Positions 46,453 through 55,578 of a DNA stretch of 64,000 bases are shown here, piece by piece. Numbering within the stretch: position 1 is the stretch's first letter; each line of letters opens with the position of its first letter. Origin of the DNA: Clostridiales bacterium VE202-21. Lineage in GTDB: Bacteria; Bacillota; Clostridia; Lachnospirales; Lachnospiraceae. The translations under genes were made by a program, and so were the position numbers. The notes beneath the pieces were generated by a model that was not told where the DNA came from, searched no databases, and was given only the letters and a program-made list of their open reading frames with translations. Location: NCBI GenBank assembly GCA_000509105.1, contig BAIF02000118.1, positions 1 through 64,000 of the forward strand, read 5' to 3'.

Positions 46453-47730
46453 TTACCCCAAAATGCGCCGTGCAGATTCGTTTGCCCTTGCAAATATTTC
46501 TTCTTTTGTTGAGTCCAGGTAATATTTCCCATCTTCGTAAAGTACTTTTCCCGCTACCATCGTAAGCTTCACATTCTGTTTACTTCCGCTATAGACCAGA
46601 TTCTTCTCCAGATTCTGGATCGGCTGCATGTTTGGCTGCTGAAGGTCAATGAGGATCAGATCGGCCTTTTTTCCTTCTGCTATGATATCACACTCCGGCA
46701 GTCCCATCGCATGTGCACCGTTTACTGTAGCCATCTTCAGAACCTCCAGGGCAGGAACAACTTCCGCATCATCACAGAGCACCTTTTGAAGCCCCGTTGT
46801 AAGGAACATTTCACGGAACATATCTAAGCAGTTATTGCTTGCCGGCCCATCCGTACCTATTGCTACCGGAATCTCCATGTCCAGATACCGTTTTACCGGT
46901 GCAATGCCGCTTGCCAGTTTCAAATTGGATGCAGGGTTCGTTACGATATAAAGCCCACGCTCTTTAACAATGTCAAAATCAGCGTCATCGAGATGTACGC
47001 CATGGAACAAACCGCCGCCGTGCGCAAACAACCCCAGCGAATCCATATAGGCCACAGGCGTCATGCCTGTCCTGCTGCGGCAGTCCTCCACTTCTCTTTT
47101 CGTCTCTGAACAATGTACATAAACCGGAATCTTGTACTTTTCGGAAAGCCCTGCCAGCCCCTCCATCATCTCCCGCCCAGTCGTATACTCCGCATGAAAT
47201 CCCAACTGATAGGAAACCAGCCTGTCCGGATCCTGATTATATCGCTTATAGTCAGCCTCTACCTCTTCCAGTGTCCCGCCGAAATCATTGATGCTCTCAC
47301 AAATCACTGTCCTGAATCCCGTATCTACTGCCGCGCGTTCTCCAGCCGGCTTATTGATATACATATCAAAAATAGAAGTAATACCGCTGGTCAGATATTC
47401 CATAATTGCCAGCTTATTAAGCCAGTAAATATCTTCGCCTGTCAGCTTGGCCTCTGCCGGAAATACCCTGGTGTTCAGCCATTCATCCAGCTTCATATCG
47501 TCCGCATGTGAACGCAAAAATGTCATGGCAGAATGCGTATGTGCATTCTTAAAACCGGGCATCAGAAGATTCCCCTGACCGTCAATTTCCCTGTCCCATG
47601 TTTCCTTCGCATCCATAACAACCGGGCCTGCATAGGCAATCTTATCTCCCTTAACCCAGACCTCTCCTCTGAAAATGCCTTTTCCTGCTTCCATCGTCAG
47701 GATTCTCACATTATAAATTCGAATATTCAT
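46453..47730 (-). CDS. amidohydrolase, MTA/SAH deaminase type
   Basis: 425 aa. TIM-barrel metal hydrolase with GFKNAHTHSAMTFLRSHADD (HxH), a VHCSE histidine, HGVHLDDAD and the catalytic IAIGTDGPASNN aspartate. Closest in pattern to 5-methylthioadenosine/S-adenosylhomocysteine deaminases, giving inosine-type products. The purine nucleoside phosphorylase gene directly upstream fits a nucleoside salvage unit. ATG 47730 is chosen (conserved MNIRIYNVRILTM with AAGG nearby) over 47766. Confidence 0.9.
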   Translation of the reverse strand: MNIRIYNVRILTMEAGKGIFRGEVWVKGDKIAYAGPVVMDAKETWDREIDGQGNLLMPGFKNAHTHSAMTFLRSHADDMKLDEWLNTRVFPAEAKLTGEDIYWLNKLAIMEYLTSGITSIFDMYINKPAGERAAVDTGFRTVICESINDFGGTLEEVEADYKRYNQDPDRLVSYQLGFHAEYTTGREMMEGLAGLSEKYKIPVYVHCSETKREVEDCRSRTGMTPVAYMDSLGLFAHGGGLFHGVHLDDADFDIVKERGLYIVTNPASNLKLASGIAPVKRYLDMEIPVAIGTDGPASNNCLDMFREMFLTTGLQKVLCDDAEVVPALEVLKMATVNGAHAMGLPECDIIAEGKKADLILIDLQQPNMQPIQNLEKNLVYSGSKQNVKLTMVAGKVLYEDGKYYLDSTKEEIFARANESARRILG

Positions 47731-47798
47731 ATCCTTATCCCTCTTATCTAAAATTTTTCCATCCAATATCTACTTTTCTCCGCTTCACGGACACCACC

Positions 47799-48620
47799 TT
47801 ATACTTTTTCGATCACCTTCGTTACCAGCCGTTCAAACTCCTCGGAACGCTTGTCCGCCACAGCCTGCACATCCAGATGGCTCAGTTCTTCCCCTGTAAT
47901 GCCACAGGCCATATTGGAAATACAGGAAATTCCACACACCCGCACACCGGCATGGCGCGCAGTAATCGCTTCGCAGGCAGTGCTCATACCGACCGCATCT
48001 GCCCCTATAGCCGCAAACATCCTGATCTCAGCAGGACTCTCAAAATTCGGTCCCGAAGACTGCACATAAACCCCTTCCTGAATCTGTATCTTCTCCTCTT
48101 CGGCCGTCTTCCGGATGACTTCCATCAGCTCCACATCGTAAATGTGTGTCATATCCGGGAAGCGGGTTCCCAGCTCCGCTACATTCTCACCGATCAGAGG
48201 CGAAGGAACAAAATTCGAAATTTGATCCGTAATCATCATAAAATCCCCTACATGGAAGGACCGGTTGATCCCGCCTGACGCATTCGTCAGAAACAAAACC
48301 TCAATCCCCATCAACTTCATCAGCCTGACAGGAAGCACAACATCTTCGATCGAATACCCTTCATAGTAGTGCACCCGTCCCTTCATAACAACAACCGGCA
48401 CCGTCCCGATATATCCCAGCAGGAACCTCCCGTCATGCCCCTCCACCGTGGACACCGGGAATCCCGGGATATCGCCGTACGGAATCTCACACTCCACCTG
48501 CATATTTCTGGCATAATTGCCCAGTCCGGAGCCAAGAATCAATCCCACACGCGGCTTAAATGCTGTTACGGACTGATAGTATTCATAACACTTCATCACC
48601 TTTTCAAATTGTCTGCTCAT
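47799..48620 (-). CDS. purine-nucleoside phosphorylase
   Basis: 273 aa. Phosphorolysis of purine (deoxy)nucleosides. Motifs: VGLILGSGLGNYA (phosphate), VEGHDGRFLLG, VKGRVHYYEGYS-type sequence (MKGRVHYYEGYSIEDV), FLTNASGGIN and VGMSTACEAITARHAG. Trimeric class (family 2). ATG 48620 is preceded by GAGGAG; the longer frame from 48692 is not supported. Encoded just upstream of the deaminase-type amidohydrolase. Confidence 0.95.
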   Translation of the reverse strand: MSRQFEKVMKCYEYYQSVTAFKPRVGLILGSGLGNYARNMQVECEIPYGDIPGFPVSTVEGHDGRFLLGYIGTVPVVVMKGRVHYYEGYSIEDVVLPVRLMKLMGIEVLFLTNASGGINRSFHVGDFMMITDQISNFVPSPLIGENVAELGTRFPDMTHIYDVELMEVIRKTAEEEKIQIQEGVYVQSSGPNFESPAEIRMFAAIGADAVGMSTACEAITARHAGVRVCGISCISNMACGITGEELSHLDVQAVADKRSEEFERLVTKVIEKV

Positions 48621-48732
48621 AACGACTCTCCTCATCATTAATCCAAAATAAATACCTGAAAATATTATACCCCGTCCCTCCAAATCCCACAAGAGGAACT
48701 TTTGGGGAGCTGGACGGCGGAGAAGGAGGTAC

Positions 48733-49031
48733 GCCAGCGGGGAGAGGGACTTCCGAAGAGCAGGGGAACAAGAAGGGGCCCGATCTGGATGCTGTCCATT
48801 TGCTAAGAACGGCTAAATGGACATCCTGCCGGATGTTGAGGCATCAGAGGCATTCACTGCATAATCTTGATGATTATGCAGCTCAGGCCTCTTTGAAATC
48901 GGCTTTGTAAGCCGATTTCAGCCTCAACATCTGGCAGAATTTCCATTAAGCCGTTCTAACGCGCATTCTATGCATCCAGATCGGGCCCCTTCTTGTTCCC
49001 CTGCCCTTCGGAAGTCCCTCTCCCCGCTGGC
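48733..49031 (+). repeat. large folded inverted-repeat element, copy B
   Basis: Outer arms of 60 bp with one mismatch (48733-48792 and 48972-49031). An imperfect second stem lies at 48807-48842 with 48921-48956. Tip: ATC linker; stem AGAGGC/GCCTCT (48846-48851, 48887-48892); internal loop ATTCA / CTCAG; hairpin CTGCATAATC (48857-48881); TT linker; hairpin GAAATCGGCTT (48895-48919); A. The same layout occurs at 2871-3151 (minus) and 56785-57028 (plus), with different paired bases. Lies between pnp start and spoIVA end. Function unknown. Confidence 0.88.
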
Positions 49032-49056
49032 TATGTGCTTCAAGGCGCGGGGTTAG

Positions 49057-49185
49057 CTCCCCGGGTGGTAATTCCGACGGTAGCAGCGGATTGAGCTGGA
49101 TATGCGGGTCATAATACCTCCAGCCAGAATACTGCTGTCCGCATATCCAGCTCGATAACGTCCCCAGCCAGCCCGATCCACCGCC
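49057..49185 (+). repeat. module-2 repeat D, directly after element B
   Basis: Shares CCGACGGTAGCAGCGGAT and AACGTCCCCAGCCAGCCC, GATCCACCGCC with the modules at 57051-57166 and 32338-32507. AGCGGAT can pair with ATCCACCGC to close it. It contains a perfect 15-bp hairpin GAGCTGGATATGCGG (49093-49107) with 49139-49153. Starts 26 nt after element B, so the two may be parts of one ~450-nt unit. Confidence 0.75.
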
Positions 49186-49244
49186 TCATGCCCCACGAGG
49201 CGGGAAAACAGCGGCCCCCTTCCTCCACTAACCTCTCCCAGCCA

Positions 49245-50717
49245 TCATATGATAATGCAGACAAGTCCTCCGTTGCTGTCGTTGACTATTTTCTGCATGG
49301 TATCCTGCAGTTTTGCCTGGCTTTCGTCGTTGATCATGGTGATTTTGTTACGCATTCCGTCCATGACCAGTTCTTCGATCGATTTTCCGAAGATGTTGGT
49401 TCCCCATACGCCCTCGGGGGTCTCGCTTTCTGCTTTGATGTATTCTACCAGATCCTGGGCCTGTTTTTCATTTCCTACAATCGGCGCAATCTCTGTCTCT
49501 ATGTTGGCTCTTATCATATGGATCGATGGTGCTTCTGAGTGGATCTTCACTCCGTACTTATTGCCCTGCTTGATGATCTGCGGCTCATCCAGTGCAATTT
49601 CCTCTTTCTTCGGGCTGACCACCCCGTATCCCTTCATTTTAACGTCAGCAAATGCATCTTTGATCTGCGTGTACTCTTCTTTCATGGCAGCCAGTTCTTT
49701 CATGGCCGAGATCAGTTCATACTCGCCCTTGATGTCTGTGCCTGTCAGCTCGCTGAGTACCTCATAATAATATTGTTCTGCAAAGCCAATCCGTATCTTG
49801 ACCCTTCCGGTATCCATCTCGATCTTTTCTACATTCACCTGGTCTATGTAGGGGCTATCCGTCTGCGGGGCTTTGCTGGCCGCACTGCGGATATCTTTCA
49901 TCTCTCCCATAACAGACTTTACATTCTGAAGCAGATCTGCCTTGATCCTGTGTTCTCTTGAAAGCATTTCCACCCATTTGGGAATGTAGAACTCCACTTC
50001 TGCTATTGGGAACTCGTACAGCACCTGGCGCATAATGTTGTGGATATCCTCTGTCCGAAGCTGCTCACAGTTGGCAGGCAGCACAGATACCCCGTATTTT
50101 TCCTCCAGCTCTTCCTTCAGTGCTTTCGCCTCATCTGTATAAGGCTTCTGCGTATTCAGCAATATGATAAATGGTTTGCCGATCGATTGGAGCTCCTTAA
50201 TTGTCTTTTCTTCTGCCGCTATGTAATTTTCTCTCGGAAGATCACCGATGCTCCCGTCCGTTGTAACCACAATACCGATCGTCGCATGATCGTGGATTAC
50301 TTTCTGCGTGCCTATGGCTGCCGCTTTGGTAAATGGAATCTCATACTCAAACCAGGGTGTCTTCACCTGTCTCTCTGTATCATTTTCAATATGCCCTGAG
50401 GCTCCGTCTACCATATACCCCACACAGTCGATCAGACGGATCTTAACTTCCACGTCGTCCGACAGCTTGATGGCAGCCGCTTCCTTCGGTACAAATTTGG
50501 GTTCCGTAGTCATGATTGTGGTGCCGGACGCGGACTGGGGCAGTTCATCCTTTGTCCTTTCTCTTGCATGTTCATCTGTCATATTGGGGAGTACAAGTAA
50601 ATCCATAAAACGTTTAATAAAGGTTGACTTGCCTGTCCGAACCGGACCAACCACTCCAATATAAATCTCTCCGTTTGTTCTAGCTTTCATGTCTTTGTAT
50701 AACTGAAATGAATCCAT
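49245..50717 (-). CDS. spoIVA: stage IV sporulation protein A
   Basis: 490 aa. Spore-coat morphogenetic ATPase that polymerises on the forespore surface. N-terminal YIGVVGPVRTGKSTFIKRFMDL is the diverged Walker A typical of SpoIVA, with the TTDGSIGDLPRENYIAAEE region and the conserved C-terminal KIVNDSNGGLVCIII tail needed for membrane targeting. ATG 50717 is chosen: AAGGGGGT precedes it. Its presence shows the organism forms endospores. Expression is expected to depend on a mother-cell sigma factor; I could not assign that promoter. Confidence 0.96.
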   Translation of the reverse strand: MDSFQLYKDMKARTNGEIYIGVVGPVRTGKSTFIKRFMDLLVLPNMTDEHARERTKDELPQSASGTTIMTTEPKFVPKEAAAIKLSDDVEVKIRLIDCVGYMVDGASGHIENDTERQVKTPWFEYEIPFTKAAAIGTQKVIHDHATIGIVVTTDGSIGDLPRENYIAAEEKTIKELQSIGKPFIILLNTQKPYTDEAKALKEELEEKYGVSVLPANCEQLRTEDIHNIMRQVLYEFPIAEVEFYIPKWVEMLSREHRIKADLLQNVKSVMGEMKDIRSAASKAPQTDSPYIDQVNVEKIEMDTGRVKIRIGFAEQYYYEVLSELTGTDIKGEYELISAMKELAAMKEEYTQIKDAFADVKMKGYGVVSPKKEEIALDEPQIIKQGNKYGVKIHSEAPSIHMIRANIETEIAPIVGNEKQAQDLVEYIKAESETPEGVWGTNIFGKSIEELVMDGMRNKITMINDESQAKLQDTMQKIVNDSNGGLVCIII

Positions 50718-50886
50718 AAAAATACCCCCTTGTTCTGCTGATACCAATTTATGCGCAGATAAGGGGGTTTATGCATCTTTCTTTTTTTACATGCCAAAAT
50801 TTCTCCGCAGGCGCCACGCCCCGGTTTCGTCTTTCCACTTCCGGTCTGTCCCGCTTCCTGACTGTGCAGCATCCGGACCAAACGGC

Positions 50887-51906
50887 TTATTTGTCGTCCG
50901 GCCACGGCAGAGCCAAATGCTCACTTTTCTGTTCCCGCAGCATCAGTTCGTCTACCGCCTCCGCAGGGTTCTTACCCTCAAATAGTACCGCATTAACCTG
51001 CGTCACGATCGGAAGCGGCACATCGTATTCAATGGCGAGCTTTGCGGCTGCTTTAGCGGAATACACACCTTCCACGACCATCTTTACTTCTTCCATTGCC
51101 TCTTCCATGGTTCTTCCCTGCCCGATCAGATACCCCGCCTTTCTGTTGCGGCTGTGCACGCTGGCACAGGTCACGATCAGGTCACCGATCCCGGTCAGCC
51201 CGGTAAATGTCTCGATCTTGCCGCCCATCTTCACGCCCAGCCTTGCAATTTCCGCAATGCCTCTCGTAATCAGGGCTGCCTTTGTATTATCCCCATAGCC
51301 CAGTCCGTCAGCAATACCGGCCGCTAACGCTATGACATTCTTTAAGGAACCACCCAGCTCAATCCCCAGGATATCCGGGCTCGTGTAGACACGGAAGACA
51401 CGGCTCATAAACATGGACTGGAGATACTCCGCAGTCTTCCTGCTCTTTGCGCCGATCACACAGGTCGTCGGCAGCTTCCTGCCCACTTCCTCCGCATGGC
51501 TCGGACCGGACAACACCGCCACATCCGCCTGCGGAATCTCCTGCTCAATCTGCTGAGAAAGCGTCATCAGCGTAGTTTCCTCAATTCCCTTGGCAACATC
51601 CACAATGATCTGCCCCTCTTTTACGTACGGGCTCATCTTCTTTGCCGTAGCCCTTGTAAACGGGGACGGCACCGCCAACACCAGGAAGTCTTTTCCTTCG
51701 ATTGTCCCTTTCAGTTCATTTGTAACCACCAGATTCTCCGGCAGCTTTACGCCCGGAAGCTTCGCTGCATGCTCCCGCTTTTCGGTCAGCATCTTTACTT
51801 CCTCTCTGTCGATTGACCACACGGTAACCTGATGCCCGTTCTCGCAGAGCAGAACCGACAGCGCGGTCCCCCAGCTGCCAGCTCCTAATACACCTACATT
51901 TGCCAT
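50887..51906 (-). CDS. gpsA: glycerol-3-phosphate dehydrogenase [NAD(P)+]
   Basis: 339 aa. Makes sn-glycerol 3-phosphate for phospholipids. N-terminal VGVLGAGSWGTALSVLL (dinucleotide fold), AVLSGPSHAEEV, ALAAGIADGLGYGDNTKAALITRG split as AAGIADGLGYGDNTKAAL, and LTGIGDLIVTC. ATG 51906 has GGGAGGAG 6 nt upstream, so the 39-codon upstream extension is not used. Between plsY and spoIVA, the usual clostridial order. Confidence 0.96.
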   Translation of the reverse strand: MANVGVLGAGSWGTALSVLLCENGHQVTVWSIDREEVKMLTEKREHAAKLPGVKLPENLVVTNELKGTIEGKDFLVLAVPSPFTRATAKKMSPYVKEGQIIVDVAKGIEETTLMTLSQQIEQEIPQADVAVLSGPSHAEEVGRKLPTTCVIGAKSRKTAEYLQSMFMSRVFRVYTSPDILGIELGGSLKNVIALAAGIADGLGYGDNTKAALITRGIAEIARLGVKMGGKIETFTGLTGIGDLIVTCASVHSRNRKAGYLIGQGRTMEEAMEEVKMVVEGVYSAKAAAKLAIEYDVPLPIVTQVNAVLFEGKNPAEAVDELMLREQKSEHLALPWPDDK

Positions 51907-51931
51907 AATGCTCCTCCCTTTTTCAAATCTA

Positions 51932-52576
51932 TTATTTTGCTTCTTTTTTCTTGCCTGAACCAAATCTGTTCTCCGTACCGGAAAGCAGCCGGCCGATATT
52001 TGCTTTATGCCTGTACCATGCAAGTATTGTGAGCAAAAGTACTAATATATACAGCTCATATGTATAAGGGGCAGCCATATGGAATTCACCCAGGTGCCCG
52101 AATAGTAGTATCTCGAGAAAAAACAGTGAAGATGCAAGTAGTGAGCCCAACGACACGTATCTTGTAAAAACAGCCGCGATCAGGAACCCCGCAAGCGGAA
52201 TCGGCACCAGCAGCGGATCCGTCGAAACAACCAGCCCAGCCAGCACGGCAATCCCTTTCCCGCCTTTAAAGCGCAGATAAAATGGAAAATTGTGGCCCAG
52301 GGTAGCCCCCAGCCCGGCATACATCGCTAAGAGAGGAAGATACTCGCTCCCCCTGTAAATATAGCGGACAATAAAAATCGCTGCCACACATTTCACCACA
52401 TCCCCGGCGAATGTCAGAAGCCCGGCTTTCCAACCCATGACACGTACCGCGTTGGTGGAGCCGGCGTTGCCGCTTCCCTCTTTTCTGATGTCGATATGAT
52501 TGATCTTCCCCACAAGATAGCCTGTCTGCAGAAGCCCGCAGACATATCCTATGCAAAGGCAGATAATACGTTCCAT
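51932..52576 (-). CDS. plsY: acyl-phosphate glycerol-3-phosphate acyltransferase
   Basis: 214-aa membrane enzyme with five to six helices; first acylation of glycerol 3-phosphate from acyl-phosphate. Conserved motifs EGSGNAGSTNAVRVMG, LGATLGHNFPFYLRFKGGKG (phosphate loops) and ARYRHKANIGRLLSGTENR-type C-terminus, seen as WYRHKANIGRLLSGTENRFG. Two bases after der and 25 bp before gpsA, whose product supplies its substrate. Confidence 0.95.
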   Translation of the reverse strand: MERIICLCIGYVCGLLQTGYLVGKINHIDIRKEGSGNAGSTNAVRVMGWKAGLLTFAGDVVKCVAAIFIVRYIYRGSEYLPLLAMYAGLGATLGHNFPFYLRFKGGKGIAVLAGLVVSTDPLLVPIPLAGFLIAAVFTRYVSLGSLLASSLFFLEILLFGHLGEFHMAAPYTYELYILVLLLTILAWYRHKANIGRLLSGTENRFGSGKKKEAK

Positions 52577-52578
52577 AA

Positions 52579-53907
52579 CTATTGCTCCTTTTCTTTTCTC
52601 TCCCTGACGAAGAATTTCAGCGATGTTCCCCGGAAACCAAATGCCTCTCTGATCTTATTCTCCAGATATCTGGTATAAGAAAAATGCATTAATTCTTTAT
52701 CATTTACAAATATAACAAATGTCGGCGGCTTTACGGACACCTGCGTGATATAATACAGCTTCAGCCTCTTCCCCTTGTCCGACGGCGGCTGCTGCATAGC
52801 CACCGCTTCCGCCATGATCTCATTGAGAACTCCTGTCGCCACTCTCAGAGTCTGGTTTTCAATAACGATGTCAATCATCTCATAGAGCTTGTTCAGACGC
52901 TGCCCGGTCTCTGCGGAAACATACATAATCTCCGCGTAAGACAGGTAGGATAACACCTGGCGGATCTTATTGTCGTATTCGCGCATCGTCTTATCATTTT
53001 TCTCTATAGCATCCCATTTATTTACAACGATAATAATCCCTTTTCCGCGTTCGTGGGCAATCCCTGCAATCTTCGCATCCTGCTCCGTCACGCCCTCTGC
53101 GGCATCAATGACCACCAGTACCACATCGGCACGCTCCACTGCGGTAACTGTCCGGATAATGCTGTAGCGCTCCAGCTCTTCCTTGATCCGGCTCTTTCTG
53201 CGCAGCCCCGCCGTGTCAATAAAAATATACTCCTTGCCGTCATGAAGAATCTCGGTATCAATGGCATCCCTTGTGGTGCCCGCCACGTCAGAAACGATCA
53301 CCCGGTTCTCGCCCAAAAGTTTATTAATAATAGAAGATTTCCCGACATTCGGCTTGCCCACAATGGCAATCCTGGGCCTGTCATCCTCTTCCTCTTCCCC
53401 CGAGCCTTCCGGGAAATGTGCCGCAACTTCATCCAGCATATCTCCCAGCCCCAGCCTGGAAGCGGCTGAAATCGGAACCGGATCACCGATTCCCAGATTA
53501 TAGAATTCGTATACATCCGGCATAAATTTATCAAAATTATCGACTTTATTTACAACAAGGATCACTGGTTTTGCCGACCTGCGCAGCATGTCCGCCACTT
53601 TAGAATCGGAGTCTACCAAACCCTGTTTCACATCTGTTATAAAGATAATGACATCCGCCGTGTCAATGGCGATCTGTGCCTGCTCCCGCATCTGTGACAG
53701 AATCACATCCTTACTGTCCGGTTCAATTCCTCCGGTGTCAATTAAAGTGAACTCCCGGTCCAGCCAGCTCACATCCGCATAGATACGGTCCCTGGTGACA
53801 CCAGGCGTATCCTTTACAATTGAAATCATCTCGCCTGCCAGAGCATTAAACAATGTAGATTTTCCAACATTCGGCCTTCCTACAATCGCTACTACTGGTT
53901 TACTCAT
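52579..53907 (-). CDS. der: ribosome biogenesis GTPase Der
   Basis: 442 aa. Two tandem GTPase domains: VGRPNVGKSTLFNAL with DTGGIEP, and VGKPNVGKSSIINKLLG with DTAGLRRKS. A C-terminal KH-like domain follows. Acts in maturation of the 50S subunit; essential in most bacteria. First gene of der-plsY-gpsA-spoIVA on this strand. Confidence 0.97.
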   Translation of the reverse strand: MSKPVVAIVGRPNVGKSTLFNALAGEMISIVKDTPGVTRDRIYADVSWLDREFTLIDTGGIEPDSKDVILSQMREQAQIAIDTADVIIFITDVKQGLVDSDSKVADMLRRSAKPVILVVNKVDNFDKFMPDVYEFYNLGIGDPVPISAASRLGLGDMLDEVAAHFPEGSGEEEEDDRPRIAIVGKPNVGKSSIINKLLGENRVIVSDVAGTTRDAIDTEILHDGKEYIFIDTAGLRRKSRIKEELERYSIIRTVTAVERADVVLVVIDAAEGVTEQDAKIAGIAHERGKGIIIVVNKWDAIEKNDKTMREYDNKIRQVLSYLSYAEIMYVSAETGQRLNKLYEMIDIVIENQTLRVATGVLNEIMAEAVAMQQPPSDKGKRLKLYYITQVSVKPPTFVIFVNDKELMHFSYTRYLENKIREAFGFRGTSLKFFVRERKEKEQ

Positions 53908-53939
53908 ATTTATCTGCTACCTTTCTCGTCTTCAAATTA

Positions 53940-55252
53940 TCAGTTTCGGCCCAGAACTGCGTCAATCAAATCCTGCCCGCTTGATTTTACAATATCTACC
54001 GGCACTTGTAAAGCCTTCTCCACATCCTCCACAGTAAAATCATCCAGAAATATGTCCTCGCCGGTCCTTAACATATTGCAGGGGATCAGCAGAGCATCGC
54101 CAAGCTCTCTGCCTTTAAGCTGAGCGGCCAGATCCTGCCCGGTGATTAGCCCGGATACCGTAATCAGTTCGCCGAAAAAGTCATTCCTCACCTCATAGAG
54201 GTGCAGGGTTATATTAGGAAACTTCTCTTTTAGTCTGCCCAGCATACGCTCCAAATAGGGGTAAGCAAGCCGCCCGGTTGCAAATGACAGCTCTCTCTTC
54301 CTGACGTCCCCTTTGATGTGCTCCAGCCCTGCCCCGAATTCATCCATCAGCAGGCGCAGCATACCCACGCCGTTCTCCAGCTGTAGATAACCGTCGTATC
54401 TTTCCTCCCGGGGCAGTTCCTCCCCGGCCAGGATATACCACTCATCCCCTGCATGGATGAAATGAATCCCATGAACCTCATATATCTGATCCTGCCACTT
54501 ATGGATAACCCTGAGGACTTCCTTTGCATCCTCCTTCGTAAATGGCTCCAGAGGATACAGACCGTCCCGAAACTTCGTCAGGCCCACGGGCACCACGGAT
54601 ACACTTCTGAGATATGGCAGATATCCGGTCAGATCACGGATGCTTCTTTCCAGCTCTTCCCCGTCATTCACGCCCTTGCAGAGTACAATCTGCCCGTTCA
54701 TCTCAATTCCTCCCTGATACAGGATATCCACTTTCTTCAGGCATCGCCTGCAAAACGGTTATGCAGCATCTTACAGCGCAGTTCGGGATTGGTTGTATGG
54801 AATGAGATGTTGATCGGTTCCAAATGGTACTTCACAATCCGCTCCACGTCATGATCACTCATATTTGTCAGGGTAATATAATTCCCCTGCAGAAAGGAAA
54901 GCCTCGAATCATCGTCCTTAAAATACAGCGTTTCTCTCATTCCTGCGGGCATCTGGTCTATAAAGCAGAACATGCATTTATTTCTGCAGGAACGGTACTC
55001 GTCCATCAGGCTCTGCCCGAACTCCAGTCCCAGTCCTTCGTCCTCGTCCTTTTCTATCTCCAGCTCCCACTGTTCTCCGTTGGATTTCTCTATCAATAAT
55101 ACTATATTTTCATCGTCAACGTAGTAGTGATAATCAAATACATCCTCTATCGTATTGCCGTTAATGGCCAGGAGCCTGTCCCCGGGCTCGATCCCCATCT
55201 CTTCCCCAATGCTTCCAGGATGTACGGTACTCACTATATGCTCATGTTTCAT
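53940..55252 (-). CDS. DUF512 radical-SAM-like protein with PDZ-type N-terminus (frameshifted)
   Basis: About 437 aa when restored. The N-terminal PDZ-like stretch (VHPGSIGEEMGIEPGDRLLAING) precedes a Cys cluster CRNKCMFC in the DUF512-family setting FIDQMPAGMRETLYFKDDDS, then a barrel-like region and the C-terminal DUF512 domain. The frame breaks at GG 54740-54741 (CC coding): observed RFAGDA then stop; one extra C gives RFAGDALKKVDILYQGGIEMNG. Present next to der in many Firmicutes; its substrate is unknown. Confidence 0.85.
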
Positions 55253-55299
55253 CTTCTATCTCCTCAAAGTCCTGAATAGACTTGCCCAGTCCGCTTTTC

Positions 55300-55459
55300 A
55301 TAATGTTACTGTTCACAGCCGCAGGCCGCGCATAGTAACGGCATCTGGCTCATTTAAAGTCGCCTACAGCGAGGGGCAGATGCCCAGAGACCATCACTAC
55401 TTCGTCTCCGATGCCGTGCAGCGAGGTGCACGGCACGGTTTGAACAGTAACCTCATTAT
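55300..55459 (+). mobile_element. MITE-like repeat, full copy with terminal inverted repeats
   Basis: 160-bp element bounded by ATAATGTTACTGTTCA (55300-55315) and its imperfect complement TGAACAGTAACCTCATTAT (55441-55459, 3-nt insertion). Inside are hairpins GGCATCTG/CAGATGCC and TGCCGTGCA/TGCACGGCA. The right half recurs at 20576-20655 and, inverted, at 26757-26832. No open frame. It sits in the 326-bp gap between the DUF512 gene start and prs. Calling it mobile is inference from the terminal repeats and copy number. Confidence 0.7.
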
Positions 55460-55489
55460 ATCATAATTCGCGGTTTGCGCAAGCTGTGC

Positions 55490-55518
55490 TTGAATTTCAG
55501 CATAAAAAATGATATAAC
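55490..55518 (+). promoter_or_regulatory. prs promoter
   Basis: TTGAAT (55490-55495), 17-bp spacer, TATAAC (55513-55518), 60 bp before the start codon. Confidence 0.65.
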
Positions 55519-55578
55519 CATATATAGATAACCGGCTGGATTCCAGCCCGTCAAATTCGTCAAACATAGGAGAAAATC

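Noticed and set aside
48733..49031. Retron msr-msd or group II intron remnant
   Set aside because: The long stems resemble msd hairpins, but no reverse transcriptase, no conserved priming G context and no intron domain V was found.
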